Source: Loktanella sp. DSM 29012
GTDB lineage: Bacteria > Pseudomonadota > Alphaproteobacteria > Rhodobacterales > Rhodobacteraceae
Length of the DNA stretch: 64,000 bases
Direction: 5' to 3'
NCBI RefSeq assembly: GCF_900110705.1
Contig: NZ_FOEJ01000005.1
Span: forward strand, 1-64,000
The notes under the pieces were generated by a model that saw nothing but the letters and a program-made list of their open reading frames with translations, made no database searches and had not been told where the DNA came from. The position numbers were made by a program, and so were the translations under genes. Below are positions 17,262 through 26,349 of the stretch, piece by piece (position 1 is the first letter of the stretch; every line of letters starts with the position of its first letter).

Positions 17262-17284
17262 ATGACCACGACAGGACAAGCGCC

Positions 17285-17887
17285 ATGCTGCATCGCCTCA
17301 ACCCCTATCCGCTCTGCGCCCTGCTGGCCCTGCGACCTGTGCTGTGGATCATCGTCAGTCTGACCTCGGACAATCCGCGCATGATCCATATCCTTGTGCA
17401 TCCCACGGGCGAATGGGCCGCGCGTCTGCTGATCATCACCCTGATGATGACGCCGCTGGCGATGTTGCTGAAAGGGCGGCCCATCGCGCGCTGGTTGCGC
17501 AAGAGCCGCCGCCATTTCGGTGTGGCGTCATTCGTTTACGCAGCAATTCATACGGCATTCTACCTCATCGACACATCCAGCGTCGCAACAGTCATCGCTG
17601 CATTGCCGCGCCTGTATATCTGGACCGGCTGGATCGCCTTTATCATCTTCATCCCACTTGCGCTGACCTCGACCGACGCGATGGTGCGACGTCTGGGCCG
17701 CCGCTGGAAGACGCTACAACGCTGGGTCTATCCTGCTGCCGTACTGACGTTGGTGCATTGGGCCAGCATCCACGACTGGGACAGCCCCGGTGCCGCGATC
17801 GTGCATTTTGCTCCGCTGGCCGCGCTGGAACTATGGCGCCTGTGGTACTGGCAGAGGTACCCGCACAGGCAGGCCACCCCGGCCTGA
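17285..17887 (+). CDS. ferric-reductase-like haem membrane protein (MsrQ-like)
   Basis: 200 residues with about six membrane segments and the ferric-reductase transmembrane fold. Conserved histidines suited to b-haem binding lie in RRHFGVASFVYAAIHTAFY and in VLTLVHWASIH. MsrQ/YedZ proteins of this type pass electrons from the quinone pool to the periplasmic methionine sulfoxide reductase MsrP. No msrP is adjacent, so the electron acceptor is unproven. It starts 24 nt after the EF-hand terminator. Confidence 0.72.
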   Translation: MLHRLNPYPLCALLALRPVLWIIVSLTSDNPRMIHILVHPTGEWAARLLIITLMMTPLAMLLKGRPIARWLRKSRRHFGVASFVYAAIHTAFYLIDTSSVATVIAALPRLYIWTGWIAFIIFIPLALTSTDAMVRRLGRRWKTLQRWVYPAAVLTLVHWASIHDWDSPGAAIVHFAPLAALELWRLWYWQRYPHRQATPA

Positions 17888-18047
17888 TCCGCAGATTGGT
17901 CGCAGGCGGTGCATCACGCGCCGCCTTTGCGCGACGCGCGCCGGATTTGTCGCCTAATTTGCGTCCTGTGGCAGAGCGCCCATTGACGCCACGCCCCACC
18001 CGCCCAAGAAGTGCGCCAACCGTAGATACGACCGAAAAGAGACCCCG

Positions 18048-18932
18048 ATGGATACCTTTGCACTGCGCGTCACCTGCCTATCCCGCCGTGGCATCGTCGC
18101 CGCGATCGCCGTGTTTCTGGCAGATCACGGCTGCAACATCACTGATTCCGCGCAATTCGACGACGCGGACACCGGCATGTTTTTCATGCGGGTCAGTTTC
18201 CAGTCCGAACAGGGCAAGACCCTGGATGCGCTGACGCAGGCCTTTGCACCGCTGGCGGCCGATTTCGACATGACGTTCGATTTCTTTGACGAGGCGATCA
18301 AGCCAAAGGTCGTGATCATGGTCAGCCGGTTCGGCCATTGCCTGAACGATCTGCTGTATCGCTGGCGCATCGGTGCGCTGCCCATCGAAATCGCAGCCGT
18401 GGTGTCGAATCACATGGATTATCAAAAGGTTGTCGTGAATCACGATATCCCGTTCCACTGCATCAAGGTCACAAAGGAAAACAAGCCCGAGGCCGAAGCG
18501 CGCATCATGCAGGTGGTCGACGACTCCGGCGCGGACCTGATCGTGCTGGCCCGGTACATGCAGATCCTGTCGGACCAGATGTGCAAACAGATGTCGGGCC
18601 GGATCATCAACATCCACCACTCGTTCCTGCCCAGCTTCAAGGGTGCCAACCCCTACAAGCAGGCTTTCGAGCGTGGCGTGAAACTGATCGGGGCGACGTC
18701 ACACTATGTCACCGCCGATCTGGACGAGGGTCCGATCATTGAACAGGACACGATCCGCGTGACCCATGCGCAATCCGCCAACGATTACGTCAGTCTGGGC
18801 CGGGATGTGGAAGCACAGGTGCTGGCCCGCGCGATCCACGCCCATGTGCACGGCCGCGTGTTCATCAACGGCAACAAGACGGTGGTCTTTCCCGCCTCGC
18901 CGGGGTCCTACACCAGCGAACGGATGGGCTAG
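18048..18932 (+). CDS. purU: formyltetrahydrofolate deformylase
   Basis: 294 residues. An N-terminal ACT domain (residues ~1-80) is followed by a formyltransferase-like catalytic domain (~95-294) with NIHHSFLPSFKGANPY and the catalytic Asp in TADLDEGPIIEQD. It hydrolyses 10-formyl-THF to formate and THF, balancing one-carbon pools; in roseobacters it often serves one-carbon oxidation from methylated compounds. Length is normal. The stop overlaps the convergent DUF4166 stop through CTAG. Confidence 0.93.
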   Translation: MDTFALRVTCLSRRGIVAAIAVFLADHGCNITDSAQFDDADTGMFFMRVSFQSEQGKTLDALTQAFAPLAADFDMTFDFFDEAIKPKVVIMVSRFGHCLNDLLYRWRIGALPIEIAAVVSNHMDYQKVVVNHDIPFHCIKVTKENKPEAEARIMQVVDDSGADLIVLARYMQILSDQMCKQMSGRIINIHHSFLPSFKGANPYKQAFERGVKLIGATSHYVTADLDEGPIIEQDTIRVTHAQSANDYVSLGRDVEAQVLARAIHAHVHGRVFINGNKTVVFPASPGSYTSERMG

Positions 18933-19459
18933 GCCTGCCGCAAATGACCGCGATAGCGCACCATCGCCTGCCGGGTGATCGGTGCGCGCAGGGCCACGTC
19001 GAAATGAAACAGCCCGTCCACGACGTATTCACGCGCGACCGAAATCGGTAGCAACCACCGTGGCAGCGGGATTGACCCCAGCCGCCCCGCCTGCACGGGG
19101 TAGTGCAGTGCGCCATTCGCAACCGTCAGCCCGATGGCAAATGTGAACGGACCAAAGCGTTCGTGCATCACGCCGTCCCGCACCGACAGATGCGACTGAA
19201 AACGGTGACGCCCGAATTGCCGGACCCAGGTTTCGCCCTTTGGCGTCACAGTTTTTGTCACCGTCACGGCGATATCGTCCTGCGCCGGCGGAAACCGAAA
19301 CAACGCGCACAAGAGGCGCGGCCAGATCCCCGGCCCCCGGTCAATCGCACTGCGGCCCTGCCACCGAGACATGTCTGTCGTCAGATGGGTGCGCTGAATT
19401 TCGGACGGGAGTTTTGCGAAATCATCGCCAAGCACCCGTTTGAAGATCGGCATTGTCAT
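18929..19459 (-). CDS. DUF4166 domain protein
   Basis: 176 residues resembling DUF4166 proteins, mostly beta-rich with no catalytic motif that I can name. Conserved-looking pieces are MPIFKRVLGDDFAKLP at the start and HERFGPFTFAIGLTV in the middle. The function of the family is unknown to me. It overlaps the upstream DCC gene by 4 nt, so the two are coupled; DUF4166 and DCC proteins are often found together, sometimes fused with oxidoreductases. Confidence 0.7.
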   Translation of the reverse strand: MTMPIFKRVLGDDFAKLPSEIQRTHLTTDMSRWQGRSAIDRGPGIWPRLLCALFRFPPAQDDIAVTVTKTVTPKGETWVRQFGRHRFQSHLSVRDGVMHERFGPFTFAIGLTVANGALHYPVQAGRLGSIPLPRWLLPISVAREYVVDGLFHFDVALRAPITRQAMVRYRGHLRQA

Positions 19460-19905
19460 GTAATCAGCCTGTTCTGGAACGCCGGATCAGGCAGCGCGCA
19501 CAGATCATCGCGCCCAAAGATCGCGTAGCGATTGCGCGCAAACTGCAGATACAGCCAATCACGCAGCGGACGCGGCAGGACCAGCAACGCCCCAGCCAAC
19601 CGTCCCCATCCGCCGTAGCTGCGGGCGGCGTGTATCACGCCCTCCATAATGCGATGTGCTACACCTGCATCAACGTACAGCCAGCTGACCGGATCGTCGG
19701 GATCCATGCCGTAGTGCCGCAGCAGGGCCGCCCCCAGCGGTGTCTGGATCGGGCAAATGCGCACGCGCCCCGTGCGGTCCATCCTGTGGATCATCCGCGC
19801 GCCCCAGCTACAGACGGCACATGTGGCGTCCATCACGGCGACCGGGTCCGCATCATCGAACACCGGCACCTGCGGATAATGGCGATAGGAATAGAGGTCT
19901 GTCAT
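19456..19905 (-). CDS. DCC-family thiol-disulfide oxidoreductase-like protein
   Basis: 149 residues of the DUF393/DCC family. The redox motif is DATCAVCSW (CxxC near residue 29), followed by a thioredoxin-like core and RNRYAIFGRDDLCALPD at the C-terminus. The physiological partner is unknown. It is translationally coupled to the DUF4166 gene downstream. Confidence 0.78.
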   Translation of the reverse strand: MTDLYSYRHYPQVPVFDDADPVAVMDATCAVCSWGARMIHRMDRTGRVRICPIQTPLGAALLRHYGMDPDDPVSWLYVDAGVAHRIMEGVIHAARSYGGWGRLAGALLVLPRPLRDWLYLQFARNRYAIFGRDDLCALPDPAFQNRLIT

Positions 19906-19986
19906 GCACCCGACTGTCCCGATTTGGACACGTCAGCACAAGGCTGGCGTGACGCGCGGCCTGTGCCACGTCGTCACGCCACTGGG

Positions 19987-20766
19987 TCAGGCCGCGGCCT
20001 GCCCCGGTTTTTTACCCAGAATGATCATGCCTAGGATGTCGTCGTCGGTCACATCCTCGACCTTTTCGGTGCCGACCAACTGGCCGTTCTTCATCACGGA
20101 CACGCGGTCGCACAATTCCATGACATCGGCGATGTCGTGGCTGATCAGGAAAATACCCAGACCCTGCCGTTTCAACTCCTGCACCAGCTCTGCCACCATC
20201 TGGGTCTCTTGCGGCCCCAGTGCTGCAGTCGGCTCGTCCATGATCAGGATTTTTGCATCGAAATAAACCGCCCGCGCAATGGCGACGGACTGACGCTGAC
20301 CGCCCGACAATGCGCTGACCGGTTCCGCGAATTTTTTGAAATTCGGGTTCAGGCGGTGCATGATCTTGCGGGCCTCGGCCTCCATCTGGGCATCGTCCAG
20401 CATCCCGGCCCGGGTGATCAGCTCGCGTCCCAGAAACAGGTTGCTGGCCGCATCCAGGTTATCGGCCAGTGCCAACGTCTGGTAGATCGTTTCGATGTTA
20501 TAGGAACGGGCATCACGGGGGTTGTTGATTTCCGCCTTTTCGCCGTTGACGTAGATTTCGCCGCTGTCGGCTGCATATGCGCCGGACAGGATCTTGATCA
20601 ACGTCGATTTGCCAGCGCCGTTGTGCCCCAGCAGGCCCACGACCTCGCCGGGGTAGAGATCGACAGTGACGTCATCGACAGCCTGAATCCCGCCGAATGC
20701 GATCGAGATATTGCGCATCTCGACCAAGGGAGTTCCGCTGCGATCAATGTTATTTTGCTCAGCCAT
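19987..20766 (-). CDS. xylG: sugar ABC importer ATPase (XylG/FrcA-like, half-size)
   Basis: 259 residues with a single ABC domain: Walker [10 protein letters not shown] (~48), signature [10 protein letters not shown], Walker [13 protein letters not shown] and switch His in FLISHD. E. coli XylG has two ABC domains in ~510 residues; this half-size form is like FrcA and would act as a homodimer. It lies 9 nt after the permease gene, in the order xylF-xylH-xylG. Substrate assignment to xylose rests on the XylF-like binding protein and the ROK regulator. Confidence 0.82.
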   Translation of the reverse strand: MAEQNNIDRSGTPLVEMRNISIAFGGIQAVDDVTVDLYPGEVVGLLGHNGAGKSTLIKILSGAYAADSGEIYVNGEKAEINNPRDARSYNIETIYQTLALADNLDAASNLFLGRELITRAGMLDDAQMEAEARKIMHRLNPNFKKFAEPVSALSGGQRQSVAIARAVYFDAKILIMDEPTAALGPQETQMVAELVQELKRQGLGIFLISHDIADVMELCDRVSVMKNGQLVGTEKVEDVTDDDILGMIILGKKPGQAAA

Positions 20767-20775
20767 GTCAGACCC

Positions 20776-22116
20776 TTACTTTGACTTGCGACGGTAGAGA
20801 ATGTCGAGGAACACGGCCAGCACCAGCACGGAACCCACGACGACCTGCTGCATGCCGGCGTCAAAGCCGATCAGCACCATGCCCGATTGCAGCGACTGCA
20901 TCACCAGCGCCCCCAGGATCGCGCCAAAGATCGTGCCGACGCCCCCTGCAAGCGATGTGCCACCGATCACGGCAGCGGCGATAACGTAGAGCTCGTCCAG
21001 GGTGCCCAGCGCGTTGGTGGCGGAATTCAGACGCGCCGACGCCACGACAGAGGCCAGACCGGCCAGACCGCCCATGATCGCGAAAATCTTGACCGTCATC
21101 CATTTGGTGTCGATGCCGGCAAGGGCTGCCGCCTCGGGGTTGCCACCGATGGCAAAGACGTAGCGCCCGAAACGCGTGCGGGTCAGCAGGAAATTCATGC
21201 CCACCGCCACGACCGCAAGGATCAGCACGGGGATCGCGAAACCGTAGCTGATCTGCAGGCCGGTTTCCGGCACGACCACATCATTGGCCGCCGCCCATTG
21301 GTTCACGATGCCACGTGGCCAGTAGTACGAATTGACCAGGATCACCGCACCGATCGTCGCGCCGCAGCCCAGCAACGCCAAAAAGCTGTCAGCCCAGACC
21401 GGACGCTGCTTGAACTGGAACTTGGTCCGCTGACGTCGGCCGTTCAGCACGCCAAAAATGATGCCGCCACAGACGATCAGACCCACGATCCAGCTGCCCG
21501 TGGCACCGACCGCGCCATAAGGCCCGCCGCCCAGCAGGGCAAAGGTGCTGTCCACTGGGGAAATCGTCTCGCCGCGTGCGATCAGGAATGCCGCACCACG
21601 CCAGACCAGCAGACCACCCAGCGTCACGATGAACGCAGGAATGGCACCATAGGCGATCAGCGACCCCTGGAATGCGCCGATGATCGCACCACTCAGAATC
21701 CCCGCCAGCACTGCGATGATCCAGATCAGCGGATGGCCCAGCCCCAGGATCGGCGGCAGGATATAGACCTGCAACATGCCCATCACGATGGCGCAGAACC
21801 CCAGGATGGACCCGACCGACAGGTCGATGTGGCGGGTGATGATGACCAGCACCATGCCCGTCGCCATGATCCCGATGCTCGACGTCTGCACGCTGAGGTT
21901 CCACAGGTTGCGCGGCGTCAGAAACGCGCCAAAGTTGTTCACGATGGCCCCGTACATGTGGAAACCGACCCAGATCAGAGCCAGCGCGGCCACCATGCCG
22001 ATCAGCCGCGTGTCCAGCTCGGTCGCGGTCAGAAACCGGGACCAGGCGCCCGATCGGTCAGTGCCGGGCGGTGGGTTCGAAGGCGACGCGGGCGTCGAGG
22101 CAGTGCTGTCAGTCAT
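20776..22116 (-). CDS. xylH: xylose-type sugar ABC permease
   Basis: 446 residues, longer than ribose-type permeases (~330), in keeping with XylH. About ten or more hydrophobic segments. Family landmarks are DLSVGSILGFCAIVMGML, the central cytoplasmic region RRQRTKFQF, and GGNPEAAALAGI followed by GGTSLAGGVGTIFG. It forms the membrane channel for the XylF/XylG system. It is separated from xylF by 153 nt that contain a strong hairpin. Confidence 0.85.
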   Translation of the reverse strand: MTDSTASTPASPSNPPPGTDRSGAWSRFLTATELDTRLIGMVAALALIWVGFHMYGAIVNNFGAFLTPRNLWNLSVQTSSIGIMATGMVLVIITRHIDLSVGSILGFCAIVMGMLQVYILPPILGLGHPLIWIIAVLAGILSGAIIGAFQGSLIAYGAIPAFIVTLGGLLVWRGAAFLIARGETISPVDSTFALLGGGPYGAVGATGSWIVGLIVCGGIIFGVLNGRRQRTKFQFKQRPVWADSFLALLGCGATIGAVILVNSYYWPRGIVNQWAAANDVVVPETGLQISYGFAIPVLILAVVAVGMNFLLTRTRFGRYVFAIGGNPEAAALAGIDTKWMTVKIFAIMGGLAGLASVVASARLNSATNALGTLDELYVIAAAVIGGTSLAGGVGTIFGAILGALVMQSLQSGMVLIGFDAGMQQVVVGSVLVLAVFLDILYRRKSK

Positions 22117-22230
22117 GTTCTGTCCTGCGCGTGTAATCTGAGCTGTAAATTAATGACCTGCAACCGGCGCAAAGGCGCAGCGGTATATGCAGGCATACAT
22201 GATCGCGGCAGCACCGCGCCCATGCGGGTA

Positions 22231-22257
22231 TCCGGCGCGGGGAATGCCCGCGCCGGA
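22231..22257 (-). terminator. hairpin between xylF and xylH
   Basis: A perfect 11-bp stem (TCCGGCGCGGG/CCCGCGCCGGA) with a 5-nt loop lies 12 nt after the xylF stop on the coding strand. No U-run follows, so it more likely stabilises the xylF message or attenuates than fully terminates. Confidence 0.6.
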
Positions 22258-22269
22258 GTGTCGTCTGCC

Positions 22270-23301
22270 TTACTGGCAGGCTGCGACGGTTTCCATCGCG
22301 CCTTCACATGCCTGCTCTTTCGAGATGTGGCCTGCGTCGATCGCGAGGTTCAGGTTGTCGGCCGTGATCGGTGTCGGTGCGAGGAAGATGGCGTTCATCT
22401 CCACACCGTTTTCGCCACCGGCCCACTTTTGTGCCTCGGGCACGGCGTCCAGTGCGGTGCCACTGGCCAGTGCGACAGCGATATCAGCGGCGCGACCACC
22501 CAGATCCCGGCTGTTTTTCCAGACGGACACAGTCTGCGTGCCACGTGCGACGCGGTTCAGCGCAGCAAGATCGCCGTCCTGGCCACCGACCGGCACGTCC
22601 AGACCCTGCGCTGCAAGTGCTGCAATCGCACCACCGGCCATACCGTCGTTCTGTGACAGCACGGCGTCGATGTTGTTGTCGTTGGATGTCAGGATCTGCT
22701 CCATGTTGCGCTGTGCATTCTCGGGCTTCCAGCCGTCGGTGAATGCCTCGCCCGCGATGGTGACGGCACCGCTGTCGATCATCGGCTGCAACACTTCCAT
22801 CATGCCTTCCAGCAGGAACAGCGCGTTGGGATCACCGGGATCGCCCTTGATAATCGCATAGTTGCCTTCGGGAGCCGCGGCGGACACGGTTTCGGCGATG
22901 ATCGTGCCGACACCCTTGTTGTCAAAGGTCAGGTAGAACGCACGCTCGTCCTCGATCAGACGGTCGTAACCGACAACGGGGATGCCTTCGGCAGCGGCCT
23001 GGTCGATTGCCGGCCCGATTGCGTCCTTGTCCATCGCAAGGATGATCAGCGCGTCAGCACCCTGTGCGATCAGGGCTTCGATATCGGTCAGCTGCTTGGC
23101 CGCAGAGGCCTGTGCGTCGGCGGAAATATAGCTTGCGCCAGCCGCTTCCAGTGCGGCCTGAATGGCTGCTTCGTCGGTTTTCCAGCGCTCTTCCTGAAAG
23201 TTGGACCAGCTCACGCCAACAGTGACGCTGTGGCTTTCGGCCAGCGCGGCAGAACTGAAACCGACCGTCGCGATGACGGCGGCGATAATTGACTTGTTCA
23301 T
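22270..23301 (-). CDS. xylF: D-xylose-type periplasmic binding protein
   Basis: 343 residues. The signal peptide ends at SSAALAES (~residue 21), followed by a periplasmic-binding-protein fold of type I sugar binders: VGVSWSNFQEERWKTDE, IILAMDKDAIGPAIDQAAA, VVGYDRLI and VLSQNDGMAGGAI. These match XylF closely. It delivers the sugar to XylHG. The start at 23301 has a clear AGGA-type site upstream (GGAGGACA). The ROK-type operator at 23376-23398 lies 75-97 nt upstream. Confidence 0.85.
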   Translation of the reverse strand: MNKSIIAAVIATVGFSSAALAESHSVTVGVSWSNFQEERWKTDEAAIQAALEAAGASYISADAQASAAKQLTDIEALIAQGADALIILAMDKDAIGPAIDQAAAEGIPVVGYDRLIEDERAFYLTFDNKGVGTIIAETVSAAAPEGNYAIIKGDPGDPNALFLLEGMMEVLQPMIDSGAVTIAGEAFTDGWKPENAQRNMEQILTSNDNNIDAVLSQNDGMAGGAIAALAAQGLDVPVGGQDGDLAALNRVARGTQTVSVWKNSRDLGGRAADIAVALASGTALDAVPEAQKWAGGENGVEMNAIFLAPTPITADNLNLAIDAGHISKEQACEGAMETVAACQ

Positions 23302-23375
23302 TGTGTCCTCCCAGACGGTTGTGCCGCGCAACGCGCGGATTCGGGATCTCCCCCGGTGCACAAGAGCATGCCAGC

Positions 23376-23398
23376 TTTATTTCAGTTGTCAAAATAAA
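23376..23398. promoter_or_regulatory. candidate ROK-repressor operator
   Basis: Inverted repeat TTTATTT (23376-23382) and AAATAAA (23392-23398) with a 9-bp spacer, in the divergent xylF/xylR intergenic region. TTTATTT/AAATAAA arms are similar to known NagC/Mlc-type ROK operators, so the adjacent ROK regulator probably binds here. Confidence 0.6.
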
Positions 23399-23532
23399 TT
23401 ACGCTGACGCGTGAAATATTCTTGCCATAACCGTCGCCAATCTGCGTAATGCGTTGCATGCACGGCAGTGGAGGGCCGTGCGATACGAATAATGGCTGCT
23501 TGCGGCGATTATTTACTTCGGGAGGTAAAGAA

Positions 23533-24774
23533 ATGGATGCGGTAGCGCCCGACATCAGCGCGGTGCCGGGGTGTGGACCACTCGTCGGAACGCAGGACGG
23601 TCAAACCCTGTCCCTGCGCCAGCAGGTCTTTGCCCATGTGCGCGCCGTCGGGCAGACGTCTCGGGCAGACATCGCGCGCGGTCTCGACGTTTCTGCCGGG
23701 TCGGTGACAGCGATCACTGCCGACCTGATCCAGCTGGGTCTGCTGACAGAATGCACGGCTCCCGCCCGTGAACAGGGTCGCGGACGCCCACCTGTCGCCC
23801 TGTCCGTTGTCCCCGGCTTTGCCTGTGTCGTCGGTGTCAAGATCGCCGATGCCAGCCTGTCCGCGGTCCTGACCGATTTTGCCGGGATCACACGTGCCGA
23901 CATCAGCAGACCCAGCGCCCGCAGCCGCAAGACACCCGATGACCTGATCGCGGAACTGGCCGATCTGATTTCGGACCTGATCGCGCGTTCGGGTTTGACC
24001 ATGGCGGACATTTCCGGGATCGGGCTGGGCCTGTCCGGGATCGTCGATCATGAAACCGGTATCGTGCCTTGGTCGCCCTTGCTATGGGGCGTCGACATAC
24101 CGCTGGCACAGCTGGCGCGCGCCCGTTTCGGCGTGCCCGTCACGCTGGATAACGATGCGAATGTGCTGACGCTGGCAGAACTGTGGTTCGGTCAGGGACG
24201 CAATCGCCCCGATTTTGCGGTCGTCACCATCGAACATGGTGTCGGCATGGGACTGGTGCTGAACAACCGCCTGTTCCGCGGCAGCCGCGGCATGGGTCTG
24301 GAGCTGGGCCACACCAAGGTTGCGCTGGACGGTGCGCTGTGCCGCTGTGGTCAGCGTGGCTGCCTCGAGGCCTATCTGGCGGATTATGCACTGGCCCGCG
24401 AGGCCGCGACCGCATTGAACGACACGGACCCCACGACAGACCCCGGACATCTGATCGAACGGCTCTATGCGCAGGCGCAGGCGGGTAATCTGGCGGCGCG
24501 CACGATCTTTGACCGTGCGGGGCGCTATCTGGCGGTTGGGCTGGCCAATGTGGTCCAGCTGTTCGATCCCGCGCTCGTGATCCTCGCGGGGGAACGGATA
24601 CGCTATAATTACCTTTTTTCACAGGATGTTGTGACCGACATGGAAACCCTGACCCTGACCGAAGGCCGGTCGCATTGCCAGATTGTGACCCATGTCTGGG
24701 ATGATCTGGTCTGGGCGCGCGGTGCTGCGGCGCTGGCGCTGTCGGCGCTGACCGACAGGCTGTTGTCGGCATGA
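23533..24774 (+). CDS. ROK-family transcriptional regulator (XylR-like)
   Basis: 413 residues. An N-terminal winged HTH (TSRADIARGLDVSAGSVTAI, residues ~38-57) is followed by a ROK sugar-kinase-like effector domain. The ROK zinc motif is present: GHTKV plus CRCGQRGCLEAY. Start ATG 23533 has a strong GGAGGT at 23521-23526; the longer frame from 23449 lacks one. It is divergent from xylFHG, which it probably represses in the absence of xylose. It overlaps the CRTAC1 gene by 4 nt. Confidence 0.88.
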   Translation: MDAVAPDISAVPGCGPLVGTQDGQTLSLRQQVFAHVRAVGQTSRADIARGLDVSAGSVTAITADLIQLGLLTECTAPAREQGRGRPPVALSVVPGFACVVGVKIADASLSAVLTDFAGITRADISRPSARSRKTPDDLIAELADLISDLIARSGLTMADISGIGLGLSGIVDHETGIVPWSPLLWGVDIPLAQLARARFGVPVTLDNDANVLTLAELWFGQGRNRPDFAVVTIEHGVGMGLVLNNRLFRGSRGMGLELGHTKVALDGALCRCGQRGCLEAYLADYALAREAATALNDTDPTTDPGHLIERLYAQAQAGNLAARTIFDRAGRYLAVGLANVVQLFDPALVILAGERIRYNYLFSQDVVTDMETLTLTEGRSHCQIVTHVWDDLVWARGAAALALSALTDRLLSA

Positions 24775-26249
24775 TCCGGGCGTTGATCCTGATGGTCTGG
24801 GCGGCGCCTGCCGCAGCGCAGGTCAGTTTCACAGACGTCTCGGACAGGCTGGGCGATCATGTCTATGACGGCGGCTGGGAACATTTCGTCGGCGGTGGCG
24901 TGGCGGTCATGGATTGCGACGGCGACGCGCGGCCCGATATCTTTGCCGCAGGCGGCAACAATCCCGCGGCCCTGTGGCGCAATACAGGTGATATGCAGTT
25001 TGCGCCGATGCCCCTGCCCAAGCTGAGCGGCGTCACGGGGGCCTATCCGCTGGATATCGACGCCGATGGCCACATGGATCTCTATGTGATGCGCGTGGGT
25101 CCCGACGTGGCCCTGCGCGGTGGTCCCGATTGCGCCTTCACCGATGCCACGGACCTGTGGGGCCTGCCGCAGACCGATCAATGGACAACCGCCTTTACTG
25201 CCTGGTGGGAGGACGACAACCGCCCGGTCATGGCAGTGGGCCACTATGTTGATCGCGCAGATCCCGACGGCCCGTTCGAGGCCTGCGACACCAACACGAT
25301 CCTGCGCCCGACACCCGAAGGCTACCGGGCGGATACCCTTGATCCCGGGTTTTGCGCCCTGTCGATGCTGGCCGCCACCGACGCGCGTGGCCGCATGGCG
25401 CTGCGAATCTCCAACGACCGGCATTATTACGTCCGGACCGGTTACGAACAGATGTGGGACATCGCGGACCGCCGGTTCCTGGGCCAGGCCGACGGCTGGG
25501 AGGATGTTTCGCTCTGGGGCATGGGAATCGCCAGTGCCGATCTGACAGGCGACGGCCGCGACGAGGTGATGCTGACCTCCATGGGGGACCAATTGATGCA
25601 ACTGGCGCAGCCAGATGGCACCTACACGCGCGCGCCGTTCGGGCTGGGCACCTATGCGCAGCGCCCGTTCATCGGTGACGACGGCCGCCCCTCGACGGGC
25701 TGGCACGCGGAATTCGGCGACGTGAACAATGATGCGCGCCCCGATCTGTTCATTGCCAAGGGCAATGTCGACCAGATGCCGACCAATGCAATGGCCGACC
25801 CCAACAACATGCTGATCCAGAAACCGGACGGCAGCTTTGCCGAGACAGCCGAAGCGGCAGGTGTCGCCGATACCGCGCGGGCACGTGGCGCAGCGCTGGC
25901 GGATTTCGACGGTGACGGTCTGCTGGACCTGGTGGTCGTCAACAGACGGGCCAATATCCTGCTGTTCCAGAACGCGACGCAGCAGGCGGGCCACTGGATC
26001 GGATTGTCACTCAGCCAGCCCGGCGGCAACCGCAATGCAATCGGCGCGCGGGTCAGCGTGACGACATACCAGGGCACCCAGATCAAGGAACTGCGGATTG
26101 GCGGCGGGCACGCCGGCGGACAGGCCCTGCCGCTGCACGTAGGGCTTGGCCCTGCCAGGCAGGCCGACGTCACGATCACCTGGACCGATGGCACCACGTC
26201 ACGCGCAACTTATGCCGCTGACCGCATCCACAGCATCCAGCGCCCCTGA
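24771..26249 (+). CDS. exported CRTAC1 family protein (FG-GAP/VCBS repeats, ASPIC/UnbV)
   Basis: 492 residues. The short signal peptide ends at APAAAQ (~residue 17). FG-GAP-like repeats with calcium-binding-type loops are seen at DCDGDARPDI, DIDADGHMDL, DLTGDGRDEV, DVNNDARPDL and DFDGDGLLDL, then a C-terminal ASPIC/UnbV domain (GNRNAIGARVSV to GGHAGGQALPLHVGLG). Likely an extracytoplasmic beta-propeller; its ligand is unknown. It starts in the stop of the ROK gene (ATGA) and converges on a di-haem peroxidase gene. Confidence 0.8.
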   Translation: MIRALILMVWAAPAAAQVSFTDVSDRLGDHVYDGGWEHFVGGGVAVMDCDGDARPDIFAAGGNNPAALWRNTGDMQFAPMPLPKLSGVTGAYPLDIDADGHMDLYVMRVGPDVALRGGPDCAFTDATDLWGLPQTDQWTTAFTAWWEDDNRPVMAVGHYVDRADPDGPFEACDTNTILRPTPEGYRADTLDPGFCALSMLAATDARGRMALRISNDRHYYVRTGYEQMWDIADRRFLGQADGWEDVSLWGMGIASADLTGDGRDEVMLTSMGDQLMQLAQPDGTYTRAPFGLGTYAQRPFIGDDGRPSTGWHAEFGDVNNDARPDLFIAKGNVDQMPTNAMADPNNMLIQKPDGSFAETAEAAGVADTARARGAALADFDGDGLLDLVVVNRRANILLFQNATQQAGHWIGLSLSQPGGNRNAIGARVSVTTYQGTQIKELRIGGGHAGGQALPLHVGLGPARQADVTITWTDGTTSRATYAADRIHSIQRP

Positions 26250-26349
26250 CCCGCCCCGCAGGTCAGCGACTCGGTGCCAAGCCCTGTATCATCTTGCCAA
26301 AAATACTCCCGCCGGAGGCACCCACGGTCGCCACCGGCGCACCGCTTGG

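Noticed and set aside
20887-22656. 589-residue open frame on the plus strand
   Set aside because: Antisense to xylH and xylF, with low-complexity composition typical of shadow frames.
26250-26349. Possible genome-wide short repeat around AAATACTCCCGCCGGAGGC (26302-26320)
   Set aside because: It reminded me of a frequent intergenic element in Rhodobacterales, but only one copy is present here, so I cannot support it.
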